Shown here piece after piece: positions 23,101 to 36,100 of a stretch of 64,000 nt of DNA. The notes beneath the pieces are model-generated. The model worked only from the letters and a program-made list of their open reading frames with translations. It did not search any database and was not told where the DNA came from. The first letter of the stretch is position 1. Every line of letters starts with the position of its first letter. Source of the stretch: Antedon mediterranea (lineage: Eukaryota > Echinodermata > Crinoidea > Comatulida > Antedonidae); assembly GCF_964355755.1 (NCBI RefSeq), contig NC_092680.1:15167001-15231000 (forward strand), read 5' to 3'. A program made the translations under genes and the position numbers.

Positions 23101-26100
23101 TCGATCCTCGGACCTCTGGGCCCACACGATTCCGCTGCGCCACTCTGCTGGATGAGAGTATAAGAAAGAGTTAAAGAGAAATAATTTTTGGAAAATTCGA
23201 AGTACGTGTGAATTAAAGACACAAATTATCAGAGCGAGGTTTCGATCCTCGGACCTCTGGGTTATGGGCCCAGCACGCTTCCGCTGCGCCACTCTGCTGG
23301 ATGAGTATAAGAAAGGGTTAAAGAGAAATAATTTATGGAAAATTGGAAATATACGTGTGAATTAAAGACAAAACTTAGCAGAGCGAGGTTTCGATCCTCG
23401 GACCTCTGGGTTGTGGGCCCAGCAAGCTTCCGCTGCGCCACTCTGCTGGTTGAATATTCGAAAGAGTTAAAGAGAAATAATTTATGGAAAATTCGAAGTA
23501 CGTGTGAATTAAAAACACAAATTAGCAGAGCGAGGTTTCGATCCTCGGACCTCTGGGTTATGGGCCCAGCACGCTTCCGCTGCGCCACTCTGCTGGATGA
23601 GTATAAGAAAGGATTAAAGAGAAATAATTTATGGAAAATTCGAAATATACGTGTGAATTAAAAGCAAAATTTAGCAGAGCGAGGTTTCGATCCACGGACC
23701 TCTGGGTTATGGGCCCAGCACGCTTCCGCTGCGCCACTTTGCTGGATGAGTATAAGAAAGGGTTAAAGAGAAATAATTTATGGAAAATTCAAAATATACG
23801 TGTGAATTAAAAACAAAACTTAGCAGAGCGAGGTTTCGATCCTCGGACCTCTGGGTTGTGGGCCCAGCAAGCTTCCGCTGCGCCACTCTGCTGGTTGAGT
23901 ATTCGAAAGAGTTAAAGAGAAATAATTTATGGAAAATTCGAAATACGTGTGAATTAAAAACACAAATTAGCAGAGCGAGGTTTCGATCCTCGGACCTCTG
24001 GGTTATGGGCCCAGCACGCTTCCGCTGCGCCACTCTGCTAGATGATTATAAGAAAGGGTTAAAGAGAAATAATTCATGGAAAATGCGAAATACGTGTGAA
24101 TTAAAAATAAAATTTAGCAGAGGGCGAGGTTTCGATCCTCGGACCTCTGGGTTATGGGCCCAGCACGCTTTCAATGCTCCATTCTGCTGGTTGAGTATTA
24201 GAAAAAGTTAAAGAGAAATAATTCATGGAAAATGCGAAATACGTGTGAATTAAAAACACAAATTAGCAGAGCGAGGTTTCGATCCTCGGACCTCTGGGTT
24301 ATGGGCCCAGCACGCTTCCGCTGCGCCACTCTGCTGGTTGCTGAGTATTAGAAAGAGTTAAAGAGAAATAATTTATGGAAAATTCGAAATACGTGTGAAT
24401 TAAAAACACAAATTAGGAGAGCGAGTTTTCGATCCTCGGACCTCTGGACCCATACGCTTCCGCTGCGCCACTCTGCTGGATGAGTATTAGAAAGAGTTGA
24501 AGAGAAATAATTTATGGAAAATTTGACATACGTGTGAATTAAAAAAAAAATTAGCAGAGCGAGGTTTCGATCCTCGGACGTCTGGGTTATGGGCCCAGCA
24601 CGCTTCCGCTGCGCCACTATGCTGGATGAGAGTATAAGAAATAGTTAAAGAGAAATAATTTATGGAAAATTCGAAGTACGCGTGAATTAAAAACACAAAT
24701 TAGCAGAGCGAGGTTTCGATCCTCGGACTTCTGGGTTATGGGCCCAGCACGCTTCCGCTGCGCCACTCTGCTGGCTGAGTATACGAAAGAGTTAAAGAGA
24801 AATAATTCATGTAAAATTCGAAATACGTGTGAATTAAAACCACAAGTTAGCAGAGCGAGGTTTCGATCCTCGGACCTCTGGGTTATGGGCCCAGCACGCT
24901 TCCGCTGCGCCACTCTGCTGGATGAGTATAAGAAAGAGTTAAAGAGAAATAATTTATGGAAAATTCGAAGTACGTGTGAATTAAAAACACAAATTAGCAG
25001 AGCGAGGTTTCGATCCTCGGACCTCTGGGTTATGGGCCCAGCACGCTTCCGCTGCGCCACTCTGCTGGATGAGTATTCGAAAGAGTTAAAGAGAAATAAT
25101 TGATGGAAAATGCGAAATACGTGTGAATTAAAAATAAAATTTAGCAGAGAGCGAGGTTTCGATCCTCGGACCTCTGGACCCACACGCTTCCGCTGCGCCA
25201 CTCTGCTGGATGAGAGTATAAGAAAGAGTTAAAGAGAAATAATTTTTGCAAAATTCGAAGTACGTGTGAATTAAAAACACAAATTAGCAGAGCGAGGTTT
25301 CGATCCTCGGACCTCTGGGTTATGGGCCCAGCACGCTTCCGCTGCGCCACTCTGCTGGATGAGTATAAGAAAGGGTTAAAGAGAAATAATATATGGAAAA
25401 TTCGAAATATACGTATGTGTGAATTAAAAGCAAAACTTAGCAGAGCGAGGTTTCGATCCACGGACCTCTGGGTTATGGGCCCAGCACGCTTCCGCTGCGC
25501 CACTCTGCTGGTTGAGTATTCCAAAGAGTTAAAGAGAAATAATTTATGGAAAATGCGAAATACGTGTGAATTAAATAAAATTTGGCAGAGAGCGAGGTTT
25601 CGATCCTCGGACCTCTGGGCCCACACGCTTCCGCTGCGCCACTCTGCTGGATGAGTATAAGAAAGAGTTAAAGAGAAATAATTTACGGAAAATTCGAAGT
25701 ATGTGTGAATTAAAAACACAAATTAGCAAAGCGAGGTTTCGATCCTCGGACCTCTGGGTTATGGGCCCAGCACGCTTCCGCTGCGCCACTCTGCTGGATG
25801 AGTATTAGAAAGAGTTAAAGATAAATAATTTATGGAAAATTCGAAGTACGTGTGAATTAAAAACACAAATTAGCAAAGCGAGGTTTCGATCCTCGGACCT
25901 CTGGGTTATGGGCCCAGCACGCTTCCGCTGCGCCACTCTGCTGGCTGAGTATTCGAAAGAGTTAAAGAGAAATAATTTATGGAAAATTCGAAATACGTGT
26001 GAATTAAAAACACAAATTAGCAGAGCGAGGTTTCGATCCTCGGACCTCTGGGTTATGGGCCCAGCACGCTTCCGTTGCGCCACTCTGCTGGGTGAGAGTA

Positions 26101-29100
26101 TAAGAAAGAGTTAAAGAGAAATAATTTATGGAAAATTCGAAGTACGTGTGAAATAAAAACACAAATTAGCAAAGCGAGGTTTCGGTCCTCGGACCTCTGG
26201 GTTATGGGCCCAGCACGCTTCCGCTGCGCCACTCTGCCGGATGAGAGTATAAGAAAGAGTTAAAGAGAAATAATTTATGGAAAATTCGAAGTACGTGTGA
26301 ATTAAAAACACAAATTAGCAGAGCGAGGTTTCGATCCTCGGACCTCTGGGTTATGGGCCCAGCACGCTTCCGCTGCGCCACTCTGCTGGCTGCGTATTAG
26401 AAAGAGTTAAAGAGAAATAATTTATGAAAAATTCAAAATACGTGTGAATTAAAAACAAAATTTAGCAGAGAGCGAGGTTTCGATCCTCGGACCTCTGGGG
26501 TATGGGCCCAGCACGCTTCCGCTGCGCCACTCTGCTGGATGAGTATAAGAAAGGGTTAAAGAGAAATAATTTATGGAAAATTCGAAATATACGTGTGAAT
26601 TAAAAACAAAACTTAGCAGAGCGAGGTTTCGATCCTCGATCGGACCTCTGGGTTGTGGGCCCAGCACGCCTCCGCTGCGCCACTCTGCTGGTTGAGTATT
26701 CGAAAGAGTTAAAGAGAAATAATTTATGGAAAATTCGAAGTATGTGTGAATTAAAAACACAAATTAGAAGAGCGAGGTTTCGATCCTCGGACCTCTGGGT
26801 TATGGGCCCAGCACGCTTCCGCTGCGCCACTATGCTGGATGATTAAAAAAAAGGGTTAAAGAGAAATAATTTACGGAAAATTCGAAATATACGTGTGAAT
26901 TAAAAGCAAAACTTAGCAGAGCGAGGTTTCGATCCTCGGACCTCTGGGTTATGGGCCCAGCACGCTTTCGCTGCGCCACTCTGCTGGTTGAGTATTCGAA
27001 AGAGTTAAAGAGAAATAATTCATGGAAAATGCGAAATACGTGTGAATTAAAAATACAAATTAGCAGAGCGAGGTTTCGATCCTCGGACCTCTGGGTTATT
27101 GGCCCAGCACGCTTCCGCTGCGCCACTCTGCTGGATGAGTATAAGAAAGAGTTAAAGAGAAATAATTTATGGAAAATTCGAAGTATGTGTGAATTATAAA
27201 CACAAATTAGCAGAGCGAGGTTCCGATCCTCGGACCTCTGGGTTATGGGCCCAGCACGCTTCCGCTGCGCCACTCTGCTGGTTGAGTATTAGAAAGAGTT
27301 AAAGAGAAATAATTTATGGAAAATTCGAAATACGTGTGAATTAAAAACACAAATTAGCAGAGCGAGGTTTCGATCCTCGGACCTCTGGGTTATTGGCCCA
27401 GCACGCTTCCGCTGCGCCACTCTGCTGGTTGAGTATTCCAAAGAGTTAAAGAGAAATAATTGATGGAAAATTTGAAATACTTGTGAATTAAAAACACAAA
27501 TTAGCAGAGCGAGCTTTCGATCCTCGGACCTCTGGGTTATGGGCCCAGCACGCTTCCGCTGCGCCACTCTGCTGGATGAGTATTAAAAAGAGTTAAAGAG
27601 AAATAATTTATGAAAAATTCGAAATACGTGTGAATTAAAAACACAAATTAACAGAGCGAGGTTTCGATCCTCGGACCTCTGGGTTATGGGACCAGCACGT
27701 TTCCGCTGCGCCACTCTGCTGGTTGAGTATTAGAAAGAGTTAAAGAGAAATAATTTATTGAAAATTCGAAATACGTGTGAATTAAAAACACAAATTAGCA
27801 GAGCGAGGTTTCGATCCTCGGACCTCTGGGTTATGGGCCCAGCACGCTTCCGCTGCGCCACTCTGCTGGTTGAGTATTAGAAAGAGTTAAAGAGAAATAA
27901 TTTATGGAAAATTCGAAATACGTGTGAATTAAAAACACAAATTAGCAGAGCGAGGTTTCGATCCTCGGACCTCTGGGTTATGGGACCAGCACGCTTCCGC
28001 TGCGCCACTCTGCTGGATGAGTATTAGAAAGAGTTAAAGAGAAACAATTTATGGAAAATTCGAAATACGTGTGAATTAAAAACACAAATTAGGAGAGCGA
28101 GGTTTTGATCCTCGGACCTCTGGGTTATGGGCCCAGCACGCTTCCGCTGCGCCACTCTGCTGGATGAGTATTAGAAAGAGTTAAAGAGAAATTATGTATT
28201 GAAAATTCGAAATACGTGTGAATTAAAAACACAAATTAGCAGAGCGAGGTTTCGATCCTCGGACCTCTGGGTTATGGGCCCAGCACGCTTTCGCTGCGCC
28301 ACTCTGCTGGATGAGTATTAGAAAGAGTTAAAGAGAAATAATTTATGGAAAATTCGAAATATACGTGTGAATTAAAAGTAAAACTTAGCAGAGCGAGGTT
28401 TCGATCCTCGGACCTCTGGGTTATGGGCCCAGCACGCTTCCGCTGCGCCACTCTGCTGGATGAGTATAAGAAAGGGTTAAAGAGAAATAATTTATGGAAA
28501 ATTCGAAATATACGTGTGAATTAAAAGGAAAACTTAGCAGAGCGAGGTTTCGATCCTCGGACCTCTGGGTTATGGGCCCAGCACGCTTCCGCTGCGCCAC
28601 TCTGCTGGTTGAGTATTAGAAAGAGTTAAAGAGAAATAATTCATGGAAAATTCGAAATACGTGTGAATTAAAAACAAAATTTAGCAGAGAGCGAGGTTTC
28701 GATCCTCGGACCTCTGGGCCCACACGCTTCCGCTGCGCCACTTTGCTGGATGAGTATTCGAAAGAGTTAAAAAGAAATAATGTATTGAAAATTCGAAATA
28801 CGTGTGAATTAAAAACACAAATTAGCAGAGTGAGGTTTCGATCCTCGGACCTCTGGGTTATGGGCCCAGCACGCTTTCGCTGCGCCACTCTGCTGGATGA
28901 GTATTAGAAAGAGTTAAAGAGAAATAATTTATGGGAAATTCGAAATACGTGTGAATTAAAAACACAAATTAGCAGAGCGAGGTCTCGATCCTCGGACTTC
29001 TGGGTTATGGGTCCAGCACGCTTCCGCTGCGCCACTCTGCTGGATGAGTATCAGAAAGGGTTAAAGAGAAATAATTTATGGACAATTCGAAATATACGTG

Positions 29101-29265
29101 TGAATTAAAAGCAAAACTTAGCAGAGCGAGGTTTCGATCCTCGGACCTCTGGGTTATGGGCCCAGCACGCTTCCGCTGCGCCACTCTGCTGGTTGAGTAT
29201 TCGAAAGAGTTAAAGAGAAATAATTCATGGAAAATGCGAAATACGTGTGAATTAAAAACACAAAT

Positions 29266-29337
29266 TAGCAGAGCGAGGTTTCGATCCTCGGACCTCTGGG
29301 TTATTGGCCCAGCACGCTTCCGCTGCGCCACTCTGCT
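29266..29337 (-). tRNA. tRNA variant, anticodon AAT on an intact initiator body
   Basis: Only position 34 differs from the canonical gene (loop CCAATAA, anticodon AAT). All stems, C33, A1:U72 and the T loop are intact. Fourteen copies of this type occur, near 16.69, 27.10, 27.39, 29.30, 29.59, 31.19, 31.49, 31.93, 32.23, 33.67, 36.22, 38.63, 43.30 and 45.09 kb. If A34 were modified to inosine, the anticodon could read AUU, AUC and AUA. It might equally be an uncharged by-product. Confidence 0.88.
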
Positions 29338-30150
29338 GGATGAGTATAAGAAAGAGTTAAAGAGAAATAATTTATGGAAAATTCGAAGTATGTGTGAATT
29401 ATAAACACAAATTAGCAGAGCGAGGTTTCGATCCTCGGACCTCTGGGTTATGGGCCCAGCACGCTTCCGCTGCGCCACTCTGCTGGTTGAGTATTAGAAA
29501 GAGTTAAAGAGAAATAATTTATAGAAAATTCGAAATACGTGTGAATTAAAAACACAAATTAGCAGAGCGAGGTTTCGATCCTCGGACCTCTGGGTTATTG
29601 GCCCAGCACGCTTCCGCTGCGCCACTCTGCGGGTTGAGTATTCCAAAGAGTTAAAGAGAAATAATTTATGGAAAATTTGAAATACTTGTGAATTAAAAAC
29701 ACAAATTAGCAGAGCGAGGTTTCGATCCTCGGACCTCTGGGTTATGGGCCCAGCACGCTTCCGCTGCGCCACTCTGCTGGATGAGTATTAAAAAGAGTTA
29801 AAGAGAAATAATTTATGGAAAATTCGAAATACGTGTGAATTAAAAACACAAATTAACAGAGCGAGGTTTCGATCCTCGGACCTCTGGGTTATGGGAACAG
29901 CACGTTTCCGCTGCGCCACTCTGCTGGTTGAGTATTAGAAAGAGTTAAAGAGAAATAATTATTTATTGAAAATTCGAAATACGTGTGAATTAAAAACACA
30001 AATTAGCAGAGCGAGGTTTCGATCCTCGGACCTCTGGGTTATGGGCCCAGCACGCTTCCGCTGCGCCACTCTGCTGGTTGAGTATTAGAAAGAGTTAAAG
30101 AGAAATAATTTATGGAAAATTCGAAATACGTGTGAATTAAAAACACAAAT

Positions 30151-30184
30151 TAGCAGAGCGAGGCTTCCGCTGCGCCACTCTGCT
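30151..30184 (-). pseudogene. tRNA-iMet pseudogene, 34-bp remnant
   Basis: The middle of the gene, from the T loop to the D loop, is deleted. This leaves the acceptor strands and part of the D arm. An identical remnant lies exactly 2631 bp further at 32782-32815, so both derive from one event before the block was duplicated. Confidence 0.85.
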
Positions 30185-33100
30185 GGATGAGTATTAGAAA
30201 GAGTTAAAGAGAAATAATGTATTGAAAATTCGAAATACGTGTGAATTAAAAACACAAATTAGCAGAGCGAGGTTTCGATCCTCGGACCTCTGGGTTATGG
30301 GCCCAGCACGCTTTCGCTGCGCCACTCTGCTGGATGAGTATTAGAAAGAGTTAAAGAGAAATAATTTATGGAAAATTCGAAATATACGTGTGAATTAAAA
30401 GTAAAACTTAGCAGAGCGAGGTTTCGATCCTCGGACCTCTGGGTTATGGGCCCAGCACGCTTCCGCTGCGCCACTCTGCTGGATGAGTATAAGAAAGGGT
30501 TAAAGAGAAATAATTTATGGAAAATTCGAAATATATGTGTGAATTAAAAGGAAAACTTAGCAGAGCGAGGTTTCGATCCTCGGACCTCTGGGTTATGGGC
30601 CCAGCACGCTTCCGCTGCGCCACTCTGCTGGTTGAGTATTAGAAAGAGTTAAAGAGAAATAATTCATGGAAAATTCAAAATATACGTGTGAATTAAAAAC
30701 AAAACTTAGCAGAGCGAGGTTTCGATCCTCGATCGGACCTCTGGGTTGTGGGCCCAGCACGCCTCCGCTGCGCCACTCTGCTGGTTGAGTATTCGAAAGA
30801 GTTAAAGAGAAATAATTTATGGAAAATTCGAAATATACGTGTGAATTAAAAACAAAACTTAGCAGAGCGAGGTTTCGATCCTCGATCGGACCTCTGGGTT
30901 ATGGGCCCAGCACGCTTCCGCTGCGCCACTCTGCTGGATGATTAAAAGAAAGGGTTAAAGAGAAATAATTTACGGAAAATTTGAAATATACGTGTGAATT
31001 AAAAGCAAAACTTAGCAGAGCGAGGTTTCGATCCTCGGACCTCTGGGTTATGGGCCCAGCACGCTTCCGCTGCGCCACTCCGCTGGTTGAGTATTCGAAA
31101 GAGTTAAAGAGAAATAATTCATGGAAAATGCGAAATACGTGTGAATTAAAAACACAAATTAGCAGAGCGAGGTTTCGATCCTCGGACCTCTGGGTTATTG
31201 GCCCAGCACGCTTCCGCTGCGCCACTCTGCTGGATGAGTATAAGAAAGAGTTAAAGAGAAATAATTTATGGAAAATTCGAAGTATGTGTGAATTATAAAC
31301 ACAAATTAGCAGAGCGAGGTTTCGATCCTCGGACCTCTGGGTTATGGGCCCAGCACGCTTCCGCTGCGCCACTCTGCTGGTTGAGTATTAGAAAGAGTTA
31401 AAGAGAAATAATTTATGGAAAATTCGAAATACGTGTGAATTAAAAACACAAATTAGCAGAGCGAGGTTTCGATCCTCGGACCTCTGGGTTATTGGCCCAG
31501 CACGCTTCCGCTGCGCCACTCTGCTGGTTGAGTATTCTAAAGAGTTAAAGAGAAACAATTTATGGGAAATTCGAAATACGTGTGAATTAAAAACACAAAT
31601 TAGCAGAGCGAGGTCTCGATCCTCGGACTTCTGGGTTATGGGTCCAGCACGCTTCCGCTGCGCCACTCTGCTGGATGAGTATCAGAAAGGGTTAAAGAGA
31701 AATAATTTATGGACAATTCGAAATATACGTGTGAATTAAAAGCAAAACTTAGCAGAGCGAGGTTTCGATCCTCGGACCTCTGGGTTATGGGCCCAGCACG
31801 CTTCCGCTGCGCCACTCTGCTGGTTGAGTATTCGAAAGAGTTAAAGAGAAATAATTCATGGAAAATGCGAAATACGTGTGAATTAAAAACACAAATTAGC
31901 AGAGCGAGGTTCCGATCCTCGGACCTCTGGGTTATTGGCCCAGCACGCTTCCGCTGCGCCACTCTGCTGGATGAGTATAAGAAAGAGTTAAAGAGAAATA
32001 ATTTATGGAAAATTCGAAGTATGTGTGAATTATAAACACAAATTAGCAGAGCGAGGTTTCGATCCTCGGACCTCTGGGTTATGGGCCCAGCACGCTTCCG
32101 CTGCGCCACTCTGCTGGTTGAGTATTAGAAAGAGTTAAAGAGAAATAATTTATAGAAAATTCGAAATACGTGTGAATTAAAAACACAAATTAGCAGAGCG
32201 AGGTTTCGATCCTCGGACCTCTGGGTTATTGGCCCAGCACGCTTCCGCTGCGCCACTCTGCGGGTTGAGTAATCCAAAGAGTTAAAGAGAAATAATTTAT
32301 GGAAAATTTGAAATACTTGTGAATTAAAAACACAAATTAGCAGAGCGAGGTTTCGATCCTCGGACCTCTGGGTTATGGGCCCAGCACGCTTCCGCTGCGC
32401 CACTCTGCTGGATGAGTATTAAAAAGAGTTAAAGAGAAATAATTTATGGAAAATTCGAAATACGTGTGAATTAAAAACACAAATTAACAGAGCGAGGTTT
32501 CGATCCTCGGACCTCTGGGTTATGGGACCAGCACGTTTCCGCTGCGCCACTCTGCTGGTTGAGTATTAGAAAGAGTTAAAGAGAAATAATTATTTATTGA
32601 AAATTCGAAATACGTGTGAATTAAAAACACAAATTAGCAGAGCGAGGTTTCGATCCTCGGACCTCTGGGTTATGGGCCCAGCACGCTTCCGCTGCGCCAC
32701 TCTGCTGGTTGAGTATTAGAAAGAGTTAAAGAGAAATAATTTATGGAAAATTCGAAATACGTGTGAATTAAAAACACAAATTAGCAGAGCGAGGCTTCCG
32801 CTGCGCCACTCTGCTGGATGAGTATTAGAAAGAGTTAAAGAGAAATAATGTATTGAAAATTCGAAATACGTGTGAATTAAAAACACAAATTAGCAGAGCG
32901 AGGTTTCGATCCTCGGACCTCTGGGTTTTGGGCCCAGCACGCTTTCGCTGCGCCACTCTGCTGGATGAGTATTAGAAAGAGTTAAAGAGAAATAATTTAT
33001 GGAAAATTCGAAATATACGTGTGAATTAAAAGTAAAACTTAGCAGAGCGAGGTTTCGATCCTCGGACCTCTGGGTTATGGGCCCAGCACGCTTCCGCTGC

Positions 33101-36100
33101 GCCACTCTGCTGGATGAGTATAAGAAAGGGTTAAAGAGAAATAATTTATGGAAAATTCGAAATATATGTGTGAATTAAAAGGAAAACTTAGCAGAGCGAG
33201 GTTTCGATCCTCGGACCTCTGGGTTATGGGCCCAGCACGCTTCCGCTGCGCCACTCTGCTGGTTGAGTATTCGAAAGAGTTAAAGAGAAATAATTTATGG
33301 AAAATTCGAAATATACGTGTGAATTAAAAACAAAACTTAGCAGAGCGAGGTTTCGATCCTCGATCGGACCTCTGGGTTATGGGCCCAGCACGCTTCCGCT
33401 GCGCCACTCTGCTGGATGATTAAAAGAAAGGGTTAAAGAGAAATAATTTACGGAAAATTCGAAATATACGTGTGAATTAAAAGCAAAACTTAGCAGAGCG
33501 AGGTTTCGATCCTCGGACCTCTGGGTTATGGGCCCAGCACGCTTCCGCTGCGCCACTCTGCTGGTTAAGTATTCGAAAGAGTTAAAGAGAAATAATTCAT
33601 GGAAAATGCGAAATACGTGTGAATTAAAAACACAAATTAGCAGAGCGAGGTTCCGATCCTCGGACCTCTGGGTTATTGGCCCAGCACGCTTCCGCTGCGC
33701 CACTCTGCTGGATGAGTATAAGAAAGAGTTAAAGAGAAATAATTTATGGAAAATTCGAAGTATGTGTGAATTATAAAAACAAATTAGCAGAGTGAGGTTT
33801 CGATCCTCGGACCTCTGGGTTATGGGCCCAGCACGCTTCCGCTGCGCCACTCTGCTGGTTGAGTATTAGAAAGAGTTAAAGAGAAATAATTTATGGAAAA
33901 TTCGAAATACGTGTGAATTAAAAACACAAATTAGCAGAGCGAGGTTTCGATCCTCGGACCTCTGGGTCATGGGCCCAGCACGCTTCCGCTGCGCCACTCT
34001 GCTGGTTGAGTATTAGAAAGAGTTAAAGAGAAATAATTTATGGAAAATTCGAAATACGTGTGAATTAAAAACACAAATTAGCAGAGAGCGAGGTTTCGAT
34101 CCTCGGACCTCTGGGTTATGGGCCCAGCACGCTTCCGCTGCGCCACTCTGCTGGTTGAGTATTAGAAAGAGTTAAAGAGAAATAATTTATGGAAAATTCG
34201 AAATACGTGTGAATTAAAAACACAAATTAGCAGAGCGAGGTTTCGATCCTCGGACCTCTGGGTTATGGGCCCAGCACGCTTCCGCTGCGCCACTCTGCTG
34301 GATGAGTATTAGAAAGAGTTAAAGAGAAATAATTTATGGAAAATTCGAAATACGTGTGAATTAAAAACACAAATTAGCAGAGAGCGAGATTTCGATCCTC
34401 GGACCTCTGGGTTATGGGCCCAGCACGCTTCCGCTGCGTCACTCTGCTGGTTGAGTATTATAAGTAAGAGTTAAAGGGAAATAATTTATGGAAAATTCGA
34501 AATACGTGTGAATTAAAAACACGTGAATTAAAAACACAAATTAGCAGAGCGAGGTTTCGATCCTCGGACCTCTGGGTTATGGGTCCAGCACGCTTCCGCT
34601 GCGCCACTCTGCTGGTTGAGTATTAGAAAGAGTTAAAGAGAAATAATTTATGGAAAATTCGAAATACGTGTGAATTAAAAACACAAATTAGCAGAGCGAG
34701 GTTTCGATCCTCGGACCTCTGGGTTATGGGCCTAGCACGCTTCCGCTGCGCCACTCTGCTGGATGAGTATTAGAAAGAGTTAAAGAGAAATAATTTATGG
34801 AAAATGCGAAATACGTGTTAATTAAAAACAAAAATTAGCAGAGCGAGGTTTCGATCCTCGGACCTCTGGGTTATGGGCCCAGCACGCTTCCGCTGCGCCA
34901 CTCTGCTGGATGAGTATTAGAAAGGGTTAAAGAGAAATAATTCATGGAAAATGCGAAATACGTGTGAATTAAAAACACAAATTAGCAGAGAGGGAGGTTT
35001 CGATCCTCGGACCTCTGGGTTATGGGCCCAGCACGCTTCCGCTGCGCCACTCTGCTGGTTGAGTATTTTAGAAAGAGTTAAAGAGAAATAATTTATGGAA
35101 AATTCGAAATACGTGTGAATTAAAAACACAAATTAGCAGAGAGCGAGGTTTCGATCCTCGGACCTCTAGGTTATGGGCCCAGCACGCTTCTGCTGCGCCA
35201 CTCTGCTGGTTGAGTATTTTAGAAAGAGTTAAAGAGAAATAATTTATGGAATATTCGAAATACGTGTGAATTAAAAACACAAATTAGCAGAGCGAGGTTT
35301 CGATCCTCGGACCTCTGGGTTATGGGCCCAGCACGCTTCCGCTGCGCCACTCTGCTGGATGAGTATAAGAAAGAGTTAAAGAGAAATAATTTATGGAAAA
35401 TTCGAAGTATGTGTGAATTATAAACACAAATTAGCAGAGCGAGGTTTCGATCCTCGGACCTCTGGGTTATGGGCCCAGCACGCTTCTGCTGCGCCACTCT
35501 GCTGGTTGAGTATTAGAAAGAGTTAAAGAGAAATAATTTATGGAAAATTCGAAATACGTGTGAATTAAAAACACAAATTAGCAGAGCGAGGTTTCGATCC
35601 TCGGACCTCTGGGTCATGGGCCCAGCACGCTTCCGCTGCGCCACTCTGCTGGTTGAGTATTAGAAAGAGTTAAAGAGAAATAATTTATGGAAAATTCGAA
35701 ATACGTGTGAATTAAAAACACAAATTAGCAGAGAGCGAGGTTTCGATCCTCGGACCTCTGGGTTATGGGCCCAGCACGCTTCCGCTGCGCCACTCTGCTG
35801 GTTGAGTATTAGAAAGAGTTAAAGAGAAATAATTTATGGAAAATTCGAAATACGTGTGAATTAAAAACACAAATTAGCAGAGCGAGGTTTCGATCCTCGG
35901 ACCTCTGGGTTATGGGCCCAGCACGCTTCCGCTGCGCCACTCTGCTGGATGAGTATTAGAAAGAGTTAAAGAGAAATAATTTATGGAAAATTCGAAATAC
36001 GTGTGAATTAAAAACACAAATTAGCAGAGAGCGAGGTTTCGATCCTCGGACCTCTGGGTTATGGGCCCAGCACGCTTCCGCTGCGTCACTCTGCTGGTTG

